Assembly: GCA_024195265.1 (NCBI GenBank) | Contig: JAJLRJ010000002.1 | Location: 53,626,300-53,690,299, forward strand | Reading direction: 5' to 3' | Source of the DNA: Dendrophyllia cribrosa | Lineage: Eukaryota; Cnidaria; Anthozoa; Scleractinia; Dendrophylliidae | DNA: 64,000 nt | In this document: one piece after another, positions 9,483 to 18,086 of the stretch | Layout: every line of letters starts with the position of its first letter | Position numbering within the stretch: the stretch's first letter is position 1 | Notes under the pieces: generated by a model | What the model was told of the DNA's origin: nothing | The model's database searches: none | The model's input: the letters and a program-made list of their open reading frames with translations, nothing else | Made by a program: the position numbers and the translations under genes

Positions 9483-10058
9483 ATTAACACCAACTTCATC
9501 AAAGCCCTCAAGTGGATAGCCTTCACTGTCTCTGGTTGGATGTGTGGGTGGGGGTTCCAATTCAGGCTCTCGTTCAAACTTGATGTGTTTTGTTGTGATG
9601 AGAGCAGCATTGGCAAACGCCAGCAATCGTCCGCATCGCATGGCAAGAGCCCCAGCAAGCTTTGACAGCTCCTGGTTGATGATGTAGTCGTTCTTGAGTT
9701 CTTGCTGCAACTCCTTGACATCCTCAACCGGGATCACCAGGTCAACGCCTTTTGACGCGAGCATAATGGCGGAATCAACTAGGGATTCGGTTGTCTTGTT
9801 GCCGACGTAGGCCTCGTACCTTTTGCAGTACTTGTCAACGTCCTTGTCTGACAACCGCTTGACATGATCGTGTGTGAGCTGCACGCCGATAGCTTCTTTG
9901 GCTTTGCCAGTTGAAACAAGGATTGCCAGCTTCTCACGTTTGGCAGGAATGTCATTGTCACCAACTATACCTGTGGGAGGTGTGGTATCAGGGGTGGCCT
10001 CCAGCATTTGCATTACTTCGTCAACAAAGGCCTGGTCTTCAGCTGCTTCTGCCATCAT
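9456..10058 (-). CDS. Conserved virion-type protein of unknown function
   Basis: A protein of 200 residues, acidic and helical, with no membrane segment and no recognisable catalytic motif. It contains a Pro-rich segment near residues 168-176 and ends inside the minisatellite, where the last few codons come from repeat units, so its original C-terminus may have been changed. The start at 10058 has a second in-frame ATG one codon on, and both follow a CATATATATATCCC box. It lies between the 155-aa membrane protein and a 79-aa gene in the same direction. I infer a structural or assembly role from position only. Confidence 0.65.
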   Translation of the reverse strand: MMAEAAEDQAFVDEVMQMLEATPDTTPPTGIVGDNDIPAKREKLAILVSTGKAKEAIGVQLTHDHVKRLSDKDVDKYCKRYEAYVGNKTTESLVDSAIMLASKGVDLVIPVEDVKELQQELKNDYIINQELSKLAGALAMRCGRLLAFANAALITTKHIKFEREPELEPPPTHPTRDSEGYPLEGFDEVGVNLAATSQQP

Positions 10059-10060
10059 CA

Positions 10061-10075
10061 GGGATATATATATGT
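10061..10075 (-). promoter_or_regulatory. Late-type promoter box
   Basis: ACATATATATATCCC on the minus strand, ending three bases before the ATG at 10058. Confidence 0.6.
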
Positions 10076-10078
10076 TTT

Positions 10079-10318
10079 TTATTTTTCGATAATTCTCTTG
10101 ATGTCTGGCAAAAGAGTTTCAAGCTCTCGTATAAGCCCCGCCATGGTGTCTGGCATAGAATTCAACCGCAATGGATATCTGTTGAGAAGCATGAGGCGCA
10201 GATCTTCCTCACCAGCGGCTTTGATAATTTTGTTTTGCGCATCAAGTGTGTTTTTGTGCAATTCATCCAAAAGCTGTGACAGCACAGTGAGCTTGTGTAG
10301 ACTGGTTGGCGCATTCAT
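10079..10318 (-). CDS. Small helical protein
   Basis: A protein of 79 residues from the ATG at 10318, which follows a CATATATACATGCC promoter box. A longer frame to 10360 would include the promoter. The sequence is mostly charged, Leu-rich alpha helix with no Cys pairs or membrane segment. It sits between the packaging ATPase gene and the 200-aa gene, all on the minus strand. Function unknown. Confidence 0.55.
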   Translation of the reverse strand: MNAPTSLHKLTVLSQLLDELHKNTLDAQNKIIKAAGEEDLRLMLLNRYPLRLNSMPDTMAGLIRELETLLPDIKRIIEK

Positions 10319-10322
10319 GGCA

Positions 10323-10333
10323 TGTATATATGT
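10323..10333 (-). promoter_or_regulatory. Late-type promoter box
   Basis: CATATATACAT on the minus strand, five bases before the ATG at 10318. Confidence 0.55.
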
Positions 10334-10337
10334 GTGT

Positions 10338-10936
10338 TTAAACCTTGTACTCAATTCCATACGGGTGCCTCAGAGAGAAAACCAGGTGGGAGAACTTGCG
10401 GGATTTGAGCCTTGCGATAAGTTCTTTGTACTCCTCGTTGGACAGCTCTCCTGCATAGTCTTCGAATATGGCCTTGGTGGTCTTGCTGGAGGGTGTGTAA
10501 AAGAGCACGATCGCTGCGACATTTTCACGATAGGGCTTAGCAATGCTGGTGATCTGCTGGGTCAATACCCACATGGATATGCCGTCATGCCTTGCGCTGA
10601 ACCCCAGATTGACCAGCTGGCTCGTGCGACCTTTGACATCTTTGGAGGCGGCGCAGTCATCGAGTATGAATAAAGTGTTGGTGCATGTGAAAAAGAAGCT
10701 CGCCAACTTCAACCAGTCTTCGATTTCATGCTGTTGGCAATCAATCACGAAGATATGCGGATCGCGGTCCACGAAGCCATCGTATGTCTTGTTCTTGACA
10801 AATGTGGGGCAGAATAAAACGATGTAGTCAAAACAACCCCTAAAGGGGCCTCGCAGTTAGTTTAGAAGATACTGTGTCTTGCCAGAGTTAGTGGGGCCAC
10901 GATTAGTGCATTGAATGGCAGCTTTCTTGGGTCCAT
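10338..10936 (-). pseudogene. FtsK/HerA-type packaging ATPase, broken
   Basis: Genome-packaging ATPase of the Polinton/NCLDV (A32-like) class, which would drive DNA into the capsid. The long open part (10338-10772) carries a Walker B segment TLFILDDCA and a downstream WVLTQQ segment typical of this family. The likely start is the ATG at 10936. Upstream of the open part the Walker A motif (TNSGKT) is readable only in a shifted frame, near 10876-10893, and an in-frame TAA lies shortly after it, near 10858. One base loss plus one nonsense codon therefore destroy the P-loop region. It lies between the capsid gene and a small helical gene, as in related elements. Confidence 0.82.
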
Positions 10937-10983
10937 AACCAACACCTATATTAGTTGGTTTGCAAACAATTGGTTCGTGTGGT

Positions 10984-12234
10984 TTAGTTTTGGATAGAAT
11001 GCAGCTGCCCGCTCATGATGTTCAACTGTGAGTCTGAGATGGTTAAGATGTGGCAGTTTGTGTTTCCCGAGCCGGTTGTGTTTCTTTCAATCTCAAGTTG
11101 CACGCCAAGGTGTGTATTCACGAGTCGCTGGCCGTTGCGGTGCAGGGCTGTGTCAGCCATGGACCGCAGGTCAATCCAGAGGCCAAACTTATCGCCTGTG
11201 AGATATTTGGTCAGGTTCATGTTGGGCCGTGAACCGCGAGAGCCAACATTGAAATGTCGGGATATTTCCCTCCACATGTCAGTACCACTGATGCCCTCGT
11301 TGTAAATCTTGTTGGGGTAACCATCGACTGAGACCATCACTTTGGTGATGTCGGGGTTGGAATATTTTTCAGAATCCCTTGCACCCGCTGCATAGGGATC
11401 GATGAACAGCAAGAGGATGCCCTTGAGAGACCGACGTTGTGGGTTAATCCGAAGATTCAGCCGAGAGTCCCTGCCTTTTGAGAAGGTAAACAACTCATCT
11501 CGCAATACGTAGTCATAGGCGAACTCCTTGCCATTAGTGTAAGTGCTTGTTGCCTCGTCGGCCAGACTCTTACTTCTGATCGTCTCATACTCCAGCTGGA
11601 TGTTTTCCAATTTGTACACTAGCTTACTTGTATCCGTACCCCGGACAACGTTGGCTGCATCGGCGAGGGTGAGCTCGAAAACCAGATCTTTATATAACGC
11701 TCGAGGATATATAACGCCGTGATCAGTTAAGATTTGGTGATCGAGGTTGATGCGATACTTATTTTTATATATTGTCTCCAGCTTGGTTTCCGCATCCACG
11801 CCGGAGGTCTTCTTGTCACCAGAGCCAGAGCGAATCTTGCATAAATCCACACTCTGGATGCCCTCCATAAGCATATTTTCCCGCTCATCCACTGATCGGA
11901 AGAGGTCTTCGAAGATCTTGTAGATGCTGTACCCAACCGTGTCCTGGACGGTGTCTCCAAACTTTACAAAGAGCCTTTCCACCAGGGCCCGAGAAACATT
12001 TTGCACTAGATAGTTGTTAGCATGGCCTCCTGATAGGTTGATGTTGAACACAAGGGTCAGCGAGCCAGGGACGATGACATCTTGCTCACGCAGCTGGGGT
12101 ATCGAGACGTACAGTGTCTCGCCAGGATTGGCTGAAGTGCGGTCAAATGTGGCGCGAATGACGGTTCGCTCTGCTTTCATGGCGCCCAGTGTCTTTTCAC
12201 TGTGAGATGGAAGTAGATTCGGTTGCACAGCCAT
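10984..12234 (-). CDS. mcp: Major capsid protein (hexon-like)
   Basis: An intact frame of 416 residues, beta-rich by eye, without membrane segments or enzymatic motifs. I recognise it as the double-jelly-roll major capsid protein class of Polinton/adintovirus elements, from overall sequence character and from its position beside the packaging ATPase. That is family knowledge and not proof. It would form the hexon capsomers of an icosahedral shell. The start at 12234 lies at the left edge of an AT-rich divergent promoter that it shares with the coiled-coil membrane protein at 12277. No stop or frameshift is visible, unlike several neighbours. Confidence 0.75.
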   Translation of the reverse strand: MAVQPNLLPSHSEKTLGAMKAERTVIRATFDRTSANPGETLYVSIPQLREQDVIVPGSLTLVFNINLSGGHANNYLVQNVSRALVERLFVKFGDTVQDTVGYSIYKIFEDLFRSVDERENMLMEGIQSVDLCKIRSGSGDKKTSGVDAETKLETIYKNKYRINLDHQILTDHGVIYPRALYKDLVFELTLADAANVVRGTDTSKLVYKLENIQLEYETIRSKSLADEATSTYTNGKEFAYDYVLRDELFTFSKGRDSRLNLRINPQRRSLKGILLLFIDPYAAGARDSEKYSNPDITKVMVSVDGYPNKIYNEGISGTDMWREISRHFNVGSRGSRPNMNLTKYLTGDKFGLWIDLRSMADTALHRNGQRLVNTHLGVQLEIERNTTGSGNTNCHILTISDSQLNIMSGQLHSIQN

Positions 12235-12276
12235 GGTATATATTTGTGTTTTTAAAATTTATATTTATATATCATC
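12235..12276. promoter_or_regulatory. Divergent late promoter, MCP and coiled-coil protein
   Basis: A 42-bp spacer made almost entirely of A and T. It has a TATATA box next to each start codon, one read toward the capsid gene and one toward 12277. It is laid out like the divergent spacer at 15463-15504. Confidence 0.65.
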
Positions 12277-13665
12277 ATGGCTGAAGGCGGTTTTGATCCA
12301 GGAGATATGCCCGATAATCCTTGGGTTGACCATGGGATTGACCACGATGATGACGACGATGACGAACAAGAAGTTGACACAACAACACCCTTTCAACCAG
12401 GCGGCACATCCACTCCATACCATGGCGGCGAGCAGCATGAAATGCATACAATGCCTCACGAACAAAGTGGGTTAGATCCTATTGACATCCCTAATCTTAG
12501 TGCCTTCACACATGAAGAAGACAAACAAAAAATGGTTGATAGAGCTAGGGACTGGATAAGAAGGCGCTTTCCAAAAGTAGCCTACGACAGATTAGGCCCA
12601 ATTGGTTACGGTAAAAAACCAGGAAATGAAGGCAGAATGGTTTCCTTTGGGCCAAAGGGTGGCGAGACTCCCATTTTCAAACAAGATGGGTCGGGCCTTC
12701 TTAAATCATTCACAGACAGTAAAAAAGGGGCTCTTGGTCCAAGAGCTGAAGAGCTTGTCCCTGAAGACAATGCATCAATAAGGGAAGAAAGACGAAGCTT
12801 GAAGGAAGCAGAAAAACAACTGAAGGAGAATGAAAGGCTTGCTGTGGAACAACAGCAAGCAGCAAATGAGGTGCAAAACCTCAGAAACAGAAATGAGCAA
12901 ACTCAAGCGAGGATTGACAATCTGGAGCAGGAACACGGTTCAAGCGTTGAAAATCAATCCGCGATAGACCGCCTAAAACTGCTGAAAAAGAATCTTCAAG
13001 GCGATCTTGTAACCCAGAAAAAAGAATTAGGTGCCCTTCAAAAAATACAAAAACAACGAGACCAAGAACAGGCAAAGGTTGACAAACTCAGAACACGCCC
13101 TTCCGAGAAAACAAGAGAAAGAAATGAAGTTGAAGCAAGACTAAACTCTACTAAACCTCTTGATGAGTTAAACGAAAGAGAAGCCGAGCTTAAACGCGAA
13201 AACGAGGAAGACAGACGCGTGATAGAGGATGAGAACACTTCTCCCTCTGAAAGAGAAGCCGCGGAAGCCCGGGTTGCTGAGCGAGAAGAAGAGCTGGCAA
13301 GGCTCAGAACACAGGTTGAGGTGCGGGAAAGGGGCATGTCTTTGAGAGAGAGGGTTAGAGAAATCTTCAAGAAATACGGATGGACCCTGCAAGCGATTGT
13401 TCTGGCAGCTGGCATCACCATCAGCGCTGTGGTACTCGCCACCTTGAATGGCCTGGCAAAGGCCACCAAGGCTATTGGAAATGGGCTTAAAGAGCTTGGC
13501 AAAAAAGCAGCCAACGCCCTGCCTGGCCTCATTGGCTCAATTGTGAGCTTCATCTTCAAAGCGGCTGGGTCGGTCATCTCCTTTCTGGGTGAACACACCT
13601 GGCTGCTCGTCCTTGTCGTTGTGGCCTTCCTTGTTGAAAGGATCACTAAGCGTTCGAAGTCTTGA
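12277..13665 (+). CDS. Coiled-coil membrane protein
   Basis: A protein of 462 residues. It has an acidic N-terminus with a run of Asp (about 25-32), a long charged coiled coil rich in Glu, Lys, Arg and Gln (about 165-360), a first hydrophobic segment (about 370-392), an amphipathic Ala/Gly/Lys stretch, a second strong transmembrane helix (about 440-457) and a basic C-terminal tail. The amphipathic-plus-hydrophobic C-terminus suggests membrane insertion or disruption during entry or assembly, but that is inference. The start is supported by the divergent late promoter. It converges on the tail-anchored protein gene, with a 4-bp gap. Confidence 0.7.
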   Translation: MAEGGFDPGDMPDNPWVDHGIDHDDDDDDEQEVDTTTPFQPGGTSTPYHGGEQHEMHTMPHEQSGLDPIDIPNLSAFTHEEDKQKMVDRARDWIRRRFPKVAYDRLGPIGYGKKPGNEGRMVSFGPKGGETPIFKQDGSGLLKSFTDSKKGALGPRAEELVPEDNASIREERRSLKEAEKQLKENERLAVEQQQAANEVQNLRNRNEQTQARIDNLEQEHGSSVENQSAIDRLKLLKKNLQGDLVTQKKELGALQKIQKQRDQEQAKVDKLRTRPSEKTRERNEVEARLNSTKPLDELNEREAELKRENEEDRRVIEDENTSPSEREAAEARVAEREEELARLRTQVEVRERGMSLRERVREIFKKYGWTLQAIVLAAGITISAVVLATLNGLAKATKAIGNGLKELGKKAANALPGLIGSIVSFIFKAAGSVISFLGEHTWLLVLVVVAFLVERITKRSKS

Positions 13666-13669
13666 ACAC

Positions 13670-15462
13670 TTATCTCGACCAAACGAAAAGCACTGCCAAA
13701 GCAAGCGCACCCACAGCAATGAGTGCCTTGTTTACATGATGCGGGTCGAGCTGTGGTGTGGGTGCGGGTGTGGGTGTGGGCTGTGGTGTTGGTGTGGTGG
13801 CTGGTTGTGGTGTGGTCTTTGGTTTTGGCGCGATGCCCTGTGCCTGTGCGGCCTGTTTATGTATCGGGTTTGATGGGTGACTGTTTGGTGGATTAATCTT
13901 TGTTGGTCCACCGTCCATGAGGCGAAGGGAGGATTTTTTTGTGCCCAGATTAACATCATTGTTTACACCCAGCTTCATCCCTTGCGTTGCCTCCTGTAGA
14001 TTGTTGGTATACCCAATCACGCTCTCTGTGTTGATAATCATGCGTGATGGCATGAGCCAGCTTCCGGGCGCTGTTGCAAAGTCTAAGCGCACTTTCGTTG
14101 CTTGGATGGCAAGCTGGTATCTCTGTACGCTTGTTGCGATGTCGTTCAGTATTATGGCCTCCTCTAGATGGGTGAGGAATACTCTCTGCGTTTCGAACGC
14201 CCGGCCTCCTCTTCCAATGATGCTGCTGCGGGTTTTGGCTTGTGAACCAAGAATGCAGTACACAAAGGCCTCGATTGATTGGTTCATACGCGCGAGCCCT
14301 GGCTGTGTTAGCCCCTGTGCGTAATTTGGCACAAAGTGCTCGAACTGGGTGTCCGCCCCTTGATCGTTGCGGACAAAAGATATTCCATTGGCGCGATAGT
14401 TGGGGTCTTTTCTGTCAGTCACGCGCTCATCATTGAACAGAGCTAGATCGGGGTCTGGATAGGTGTAATCGGTAGAGATGGGGCCCTCTCCATAAGCCCA
14501 AATGTAGACATTCCCAAGCCCGTGGTTCTTGCCGTATGTGAAACGGAAGTCAGAACTGGGGTCGATACCGAACTCTATGCAAATCTTCTTGTACGCGTCG
14601 ACGTTGTATTTGTTGTCTTTCTGGTTGAATGGGGGGTCGTCTGGCAAAGCACTCACGCTTTGTTCCCCACCCATCTTGTAGAGTATTCGTCTTGTTGTGA
14701 AATAAACGTGAAACCGGTAAAACGACCTTAACTGTGGGGTTAGGGATAGACTGGAGGTCTTATCGAAGAGAATGTCACGCGAGATTCCGCAGCCGGTTGT
14801 TGCACACCACAGGGCGAAGGAGAGTTGTTGTGGCCAAAAACTCATATGCGGGCCGCCTAGCCACTTTCTTCCATATTTCGCAGTTGTGAATGAAATCTGT
14901 GTGTCCCTGAAGATATTTCTGTATTTCGTTGTGAAATAATCAGTTGGCGTGACATAGATCCTTTGCTCTTCGTCATTCAAGATTGCACCAATCATCATAT
15001 CCTTGTCTATTGTGGTGGAGAAACAGCTGGGATTGACTTTTCTGGTTGCCCCAACTATAACTGATAAGGAAAACCCCCGTCTTGATTGAGACCGAGAGCG
15101 TCTTTCATGGCTTGAGATCAATCTTTGTGGGGCATTCTTGTGACGAGCGCCCATGAGCCAGGGCCCATTTTGTAAAGCACTTCCCCTGTGGCGGTTTTGT
15201 TGTCATCACCAAACTCTACTTACACTTCAAAGTGGGACATATCAGCGCGCGGGAAACGCTTTTTGAAGTCTGAGAGCGCCTTGGCCTTGGCTGCGGCATA
15301 GAGCTTTGCTGCTTCTGGTGTTTTCATCCAGGCTAGTGGATCTGGGGGTGGCTTATATGGAGGATGGCTAGAGACGTTTAGGTTTGAATTAAAAGGGGGT
15401 GGGGGCCCGTAATTGTGGCCGCCGATGTTTAAACCAAATCTAGCTGACCGTCTGCCAAACAT
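13670..15462 (-). pseudogene. Conserved tail-anchored virion protein, broken N-terminal region
   Basis: A gene of roughly 600 codons starting at 15462 with a Gly/Pro/Asn-rich N-terminus. Compared with the truncated copy in element C (47019-47486), the first part here carries three in-frame stop codons (about 15220, 15118 and 15055) and a 4-base loss near 15021. After that the frame is open to 13670. The open part has a large soluble domain, a Pro/Thr-rich linker (plus strand about 13740-13830) and a C-terminal transmembrane anchor. I do not know the function. Its size, tail anchor and place between capsid genes suggest a virion protein. A shorter product starting at about 15154 is formally open, but its first codons are out of the ancestral frame. 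Confidence 0.7.
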
Positions 15463-15504
15463 GATTGTATATATTTATATTTTAAAAAGTAATTATATAC
15501 CATC
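15463..15504. promoter_or_regulatory. Divergent late promoter with invertible-looking core
   Basis: The spacer between the tail-anchored protein gene (minus) and the penton-like gene (plus). A 34-bp core at 15467-15500 starts with GTATATA and ends with TATATAC, so both ends offer a late box. The identical core occurs in element C at 46979-47012, but there it faces the opposite gene. Confidence 0.75.
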
Positions 15505-16176
15505 ATGGTTGTGTTAACAATCGTCGCTCCTTCGAACCCTCACACGATATACTTCGATAACCCTCTTCCGAAACCGAGTTATATACGGCTCATATCTTGC
15601 TCAATTTTCAAGTCGTGGCATAATTTGAAAGAAGAAGCAGTTATTTCACCAACAAACCCTCCCCCTAATGGTTCATCACGTGGCGCAACCTTACTTCCAG
15701 GCCATCACACTATTGCAAGTTTAGCGAAAGACTTTGAAAGCCTAAAAACCCATAACAGCCGTTTAAATCTAACAATTGAAACAAACAGGCCATACGGAGC
15801 CATGATCATTCAGAATAACAGCAGCAGTGTGACGTTTAGTAACAATCTGGCAGAATTACTTGGCATAAGGCCTGAATTGTTGCTAATAACCTTCGTCAAG
15901 CGTTTAAGGGCACCAAGCACTTACTTCATCCACTGTGATCTGGTTGATAAAGAACAAAACCTCCTCAATGGTAAGCCCTCGACAGTTTTGGCTAGGTTTG
16001 ATATTCGCGGAAAAGCTTTTGAGAAGGTGTTTTACGAAACCACACAGCAGAACGTCTTGCGTGACGTCTCGTCTGGCGATTATGTAAATAGCATATCGCT
16101 GTCAGTGAGGGATGTAAATGGTGACCTCTTCAACTTCAATGACGCGCCTTTGGAATTTGAAGTTGAGATAAATTAA
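15505..16176 (+). CDS. Penton-like minor capsid candidate
   Basis: An intact frame of 223 residues with beta-strand character throughout and no membrane segment. The C-terminus has a SVRDVNGDLFNFN segment followed by an acidic, hydrophobic strand. I associate that pattern with the C-terminal strands of jelly-roll minor capsid (penton) proteins in Polinton-like viruses. It would occupy the vertices of the capsid. A closely similar copy occurs in element C, where it is fused to the next gene. The start follows the divergent late promoter. Confidence 0.6.
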   Translation: MVVLTIVAPSNPHTIYFDNPLPKPSYIRLISCSIFKSWHNLKEEAVISPTNPPPNGSSRGATLLPGHHTIASLAKDFESLKTHNSRLNLTIETNRPYGAMIIQNNSSSVTFSNNLAELLGIRPELLLITFVKRLRAPSTYFIHCDLVDKEQNLLNGKPSTVLARFDIRGKAFEKVFYETTQQNVLRDVSSGDYVNSISLSVRDVNGDLFNFNDAPLEFEVEIN

Positions 16177-16183
16177 AAAATCA

Positions 16184-16196
16184 TATATATACCCAC
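16184..16196 (+). promoter_or_regulatory. Late-type promoter box
   Basis: ATATATATACCCACG, ending just before the ATG at 16200. A clean example of the TATATACCC class. In element C the equivalent box is translated as part of a fused ORF. Confidence 0.65.
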
Positions 16197-16199
16197 GCC

Positions 16200-16874
16200 A
16201 TGAGTTCTGCCAATGTGCTTCCATCGGCCCCCGAATACAGCGAGACACAACAGCTCTACCCAGTTTTGTCAAATGCAGAAGACTTCCGTCTTAAAAAGAT
16301 CTCTGACTTGCTTAAAGAGTTGTCTGACGAAGCCGAGCATTACAGACAAGTCGCAAAGAAATACAAACGAACCCAATCATTAGTTCATTACTCGGCGGTT
16401 GGCCTTGGGTCGCTTTCTGTTGGGCTGTCATCAGGGGCCCTAGCCACTGCATTGACCGGATTAGGAATTGTTATAAGTCCAGCACTTGCCGGCGTTGCGA
16501 CCCTCTGTGGGCTGTCCTCTGTTGGCTTTACAGCTGCTAACAAGCGATTAGAGCGGAAAGTGACTAAACACGAGAAGATCTATACATTGGCCCTGGCTAA
16601 ACGAAACACTGTCAACGAGCAAATCTCAAAAGCTCTGGAAGACAAGAGGATCAGTGATACAGAATTCACCATAATTACTCGTGAGGTGGAAAAATATCAC
16701 GAGCTCAAAGCTGCAATCAGGGATGGTGTTAAGGCAAAAAAAGACGTTGGCACTCAAACACAAGCTCCAGACCTCGAGAAACTCAAAAACGAACTTCGCA
16801 AGGAAGTCAAACAAGAGTTTCAAAAAAAGATAAGTCTTCTCACCGCGGCATCCAAGTCCGATTTGAGAAACTAA
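16200..16874 (+). CDS. Conserved membrane protein with helical tail
   Basis: A protein of 224 residues: a Pro/Ser-rich N-terminus, a charged helix (about 25-58), a long hydrophobic Gly/Ala/Leu-rich region (about 65-120) that could form a helical hairpin in a membrane, and a charged helical C-terminal half ending in a Lys/Glu coiled coil. I recognise it as a protein commonly found in cnidarian Polinton-like elements, without an assigned function. It lies 23 bp downstream of the penton-like gene, with its own late promoter box. The copy in element C is closely similar. Confidence 0.65.
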   Translation: MSSANVLPSAPEYSETQQLYPVLSNAEDFRLKKISDLLKELSDEAEHYRQVAKKYKRTQSLVHYSAVGLGSLSVGLSSGALATALTGLGIVISPALAGVATLCGLSSVGFTAANKRLERKVTKHEKIYTLALAKRNTVNEQISKALEDKRISDTEFTIITREVEKYHELKAAIRDGVKAKKDVGTQTQAPDLEKLKNELRKEVKQEFQKKISLLTAASKSDLRN

Positions 16875-16933
16875 ATTCTGGATTTAACCTACAAATCTTG
16901 AGAGAAAAATCCCACCACACATAGGCCCATAAA

Positions 16934-17098
16934 TTCCGAAGCGCCCCCAAATACCGAAGCGCCCCCAAAAAATTTTTTCAAAAAATAAATTCCGAAGCGC
17001 CCCGTTTTTATTTTTTCAAAAAAATAAATTCCGAAGCGCCCCAGAAAAACTTTTTTCAACAAAGTTGGGGCGCTTCGGTATTTGTGGGGCGCTTCGGT
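16934..17098. repeat. CCGAAGCGCCCC repeat cluster
   Basis: Six copies of CCGAAGCGCCCC: four in one orientation (from about 16935 to 17043) and two inverted (about 17066-17098), separated by A/T runs. They fill the spacer between the structural gene at 16200 and the VLTF3-like gene. The corresponding spacer in element C lacks them. Possible roles are an origin-like iteron cluster, a regulator site or a transcript end; none is shown. Confidence 0.85.
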
Positions 17099-17119
17099 AT
17101 GTTCAAGAAGCTTCGTTCC

Positions 17120-17128
17120 CCAATTGAA
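17120..17128 (+). promoter_or_regulatory. Early-type box CCAATTGAA
   Basis: CCAATTGAA, 26 bp before the VLTF3-like ATG. The same element, with small variation, precedes the exonuclease and zinc-finger genes and recurs in element C. Confidence 0.6.
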
Positions 17129-17153
17129 CATTTGTCATTTTCTAAAAATAAAC

Positions 17154-18086
17154 ATGACGGAGTTGCGATATATTGAGCGCTTTATCACTCAACTGTCTAT
17201 TGTTAGACGTATGGATGAAAAGAGAGAATACAAGACTCAACTAGATGTCTTGGATACAAAACACAAGCAAGTCATGCTGTGTGGCTTCTATGGCAGCAGC
17301 TATCTAAAAGAGCTTCACCGCTCACAATTAACAGAAAAACTTCAAAGCATCTTTGAAGAACTTATTTTATCAGCGAGACAAGAATTAATCCAACAATACC
17401 GCGAAAACAAATTTGTTATAACTCTAGACAGCACAGACGAAAGAATAAAATCGTGCCAAAGCTGTGGTGGATCGTTTACACGCATTTGTGATTCAACAGA
17501 ATTTGTCTGCAGAGAATGCAACCGCATTGAAACAATATACGGAGCTGTCTTTTCTCATAAAGACCTCTACGATAAAGAAAAAAATATGAAAGTTAAAACA
17601 CCATGCAGAATAAATTATAATTTTAAGCGTCGCCTTGATCAGTTACTCGGAAATTACTCTTTAGAATACATAAGCGGCAGTGAGAAGGTTTTATTAGAAA
17701 TACGGAAAGAAATGGCAAAACGAAACATTCATCCCTCATTTTTAACAATTGGCGCTCTACGAAACATTCTTAAAAAAATAAAACGCAGTGATTTAAATAA
17801 ACACACAACTCTATTTTTGTGTTTTATCCGAGGGGAACCCCCTCAGAGATTAACCGATGACGAAATTAAACAAATTAGCTATGTTTACTCAAGCATAAGA
17901 TATCATCTTCCAAGCGGAATATCTTATGCCTTCATAATTCATAAGATCTTAAGGCTAATTTTAACAGAAGGGCCAAGAAAACACAAAATCTTATCTTGCA
18001 TAAGTCATCAGAAGGTCGCTACACGGCTAACAAACGAATGGTATTGGGAAGAAGCCATTAATAACATTGTTCAAGTTTACTCATAA
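17154..18086 (+). CDS. VLTF3-like late transcription factor
   Basis: A protein of 310 residues from the ATG at 17154. It has a helical N-terminus, a zinc ribbon with C101, C104, C119 and C122, and a conserved C-terminal half: a RINYNFKRRLDQLL segment near 152-165, a GEPPQRLTDDEI segment near 227-238, and a hydrophobic YAFIIHKIL helix near 258-266. This layout matches the poxvirus/NCLDV late transcription factor VLTF3 family, which directs late gene expression. It would plausibly act on the TATATACCC boxes of the structural genes. It converges on the exonuclease gene, overlapping its 3' end by about 29 bp. It appears intact. Confidence 0.7.
   Translation: MTELRYIERFITQLSIVRRMDEKREYKTQLDVLDTKHKQVMLCGFYGSSYLKELHRSQLTEKLQSIFEELILSARQELIQQYRENKFVITLDSTDERIKSCQSCGGSFTRICDSTEFVCRECNRIETIYGAVFSHKDLYDKEKNMKVKTPCRINYNFKRRLDQLLGNYSLEYISGSEKVLLEIRKEMAKRNIHPSFLTIGALRNILKKIKRSDLNKHTTLFLCFIRGEPPQRLTDDEIKQISYVYSSIRYHLPSGISYAFIIHKILRLILTEGPRKHKILSCISHQKVATRLTNEWYWEEAINNIVQVYS

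Noticed and set aside
9171..9665. Long plus-strand frames rich in Leu, Ala, Gly and Cys
   Set aside because: They are translations of the 11-bp minisatellite and lie antisense to the 200-aa gene.
13038..13682. 214-codon minus-strand frame
   Set aside because: Antisense of the coiled-coil gene; Ser/Leu-rich composition mirrors the Glu/Arg codons of the real gene.
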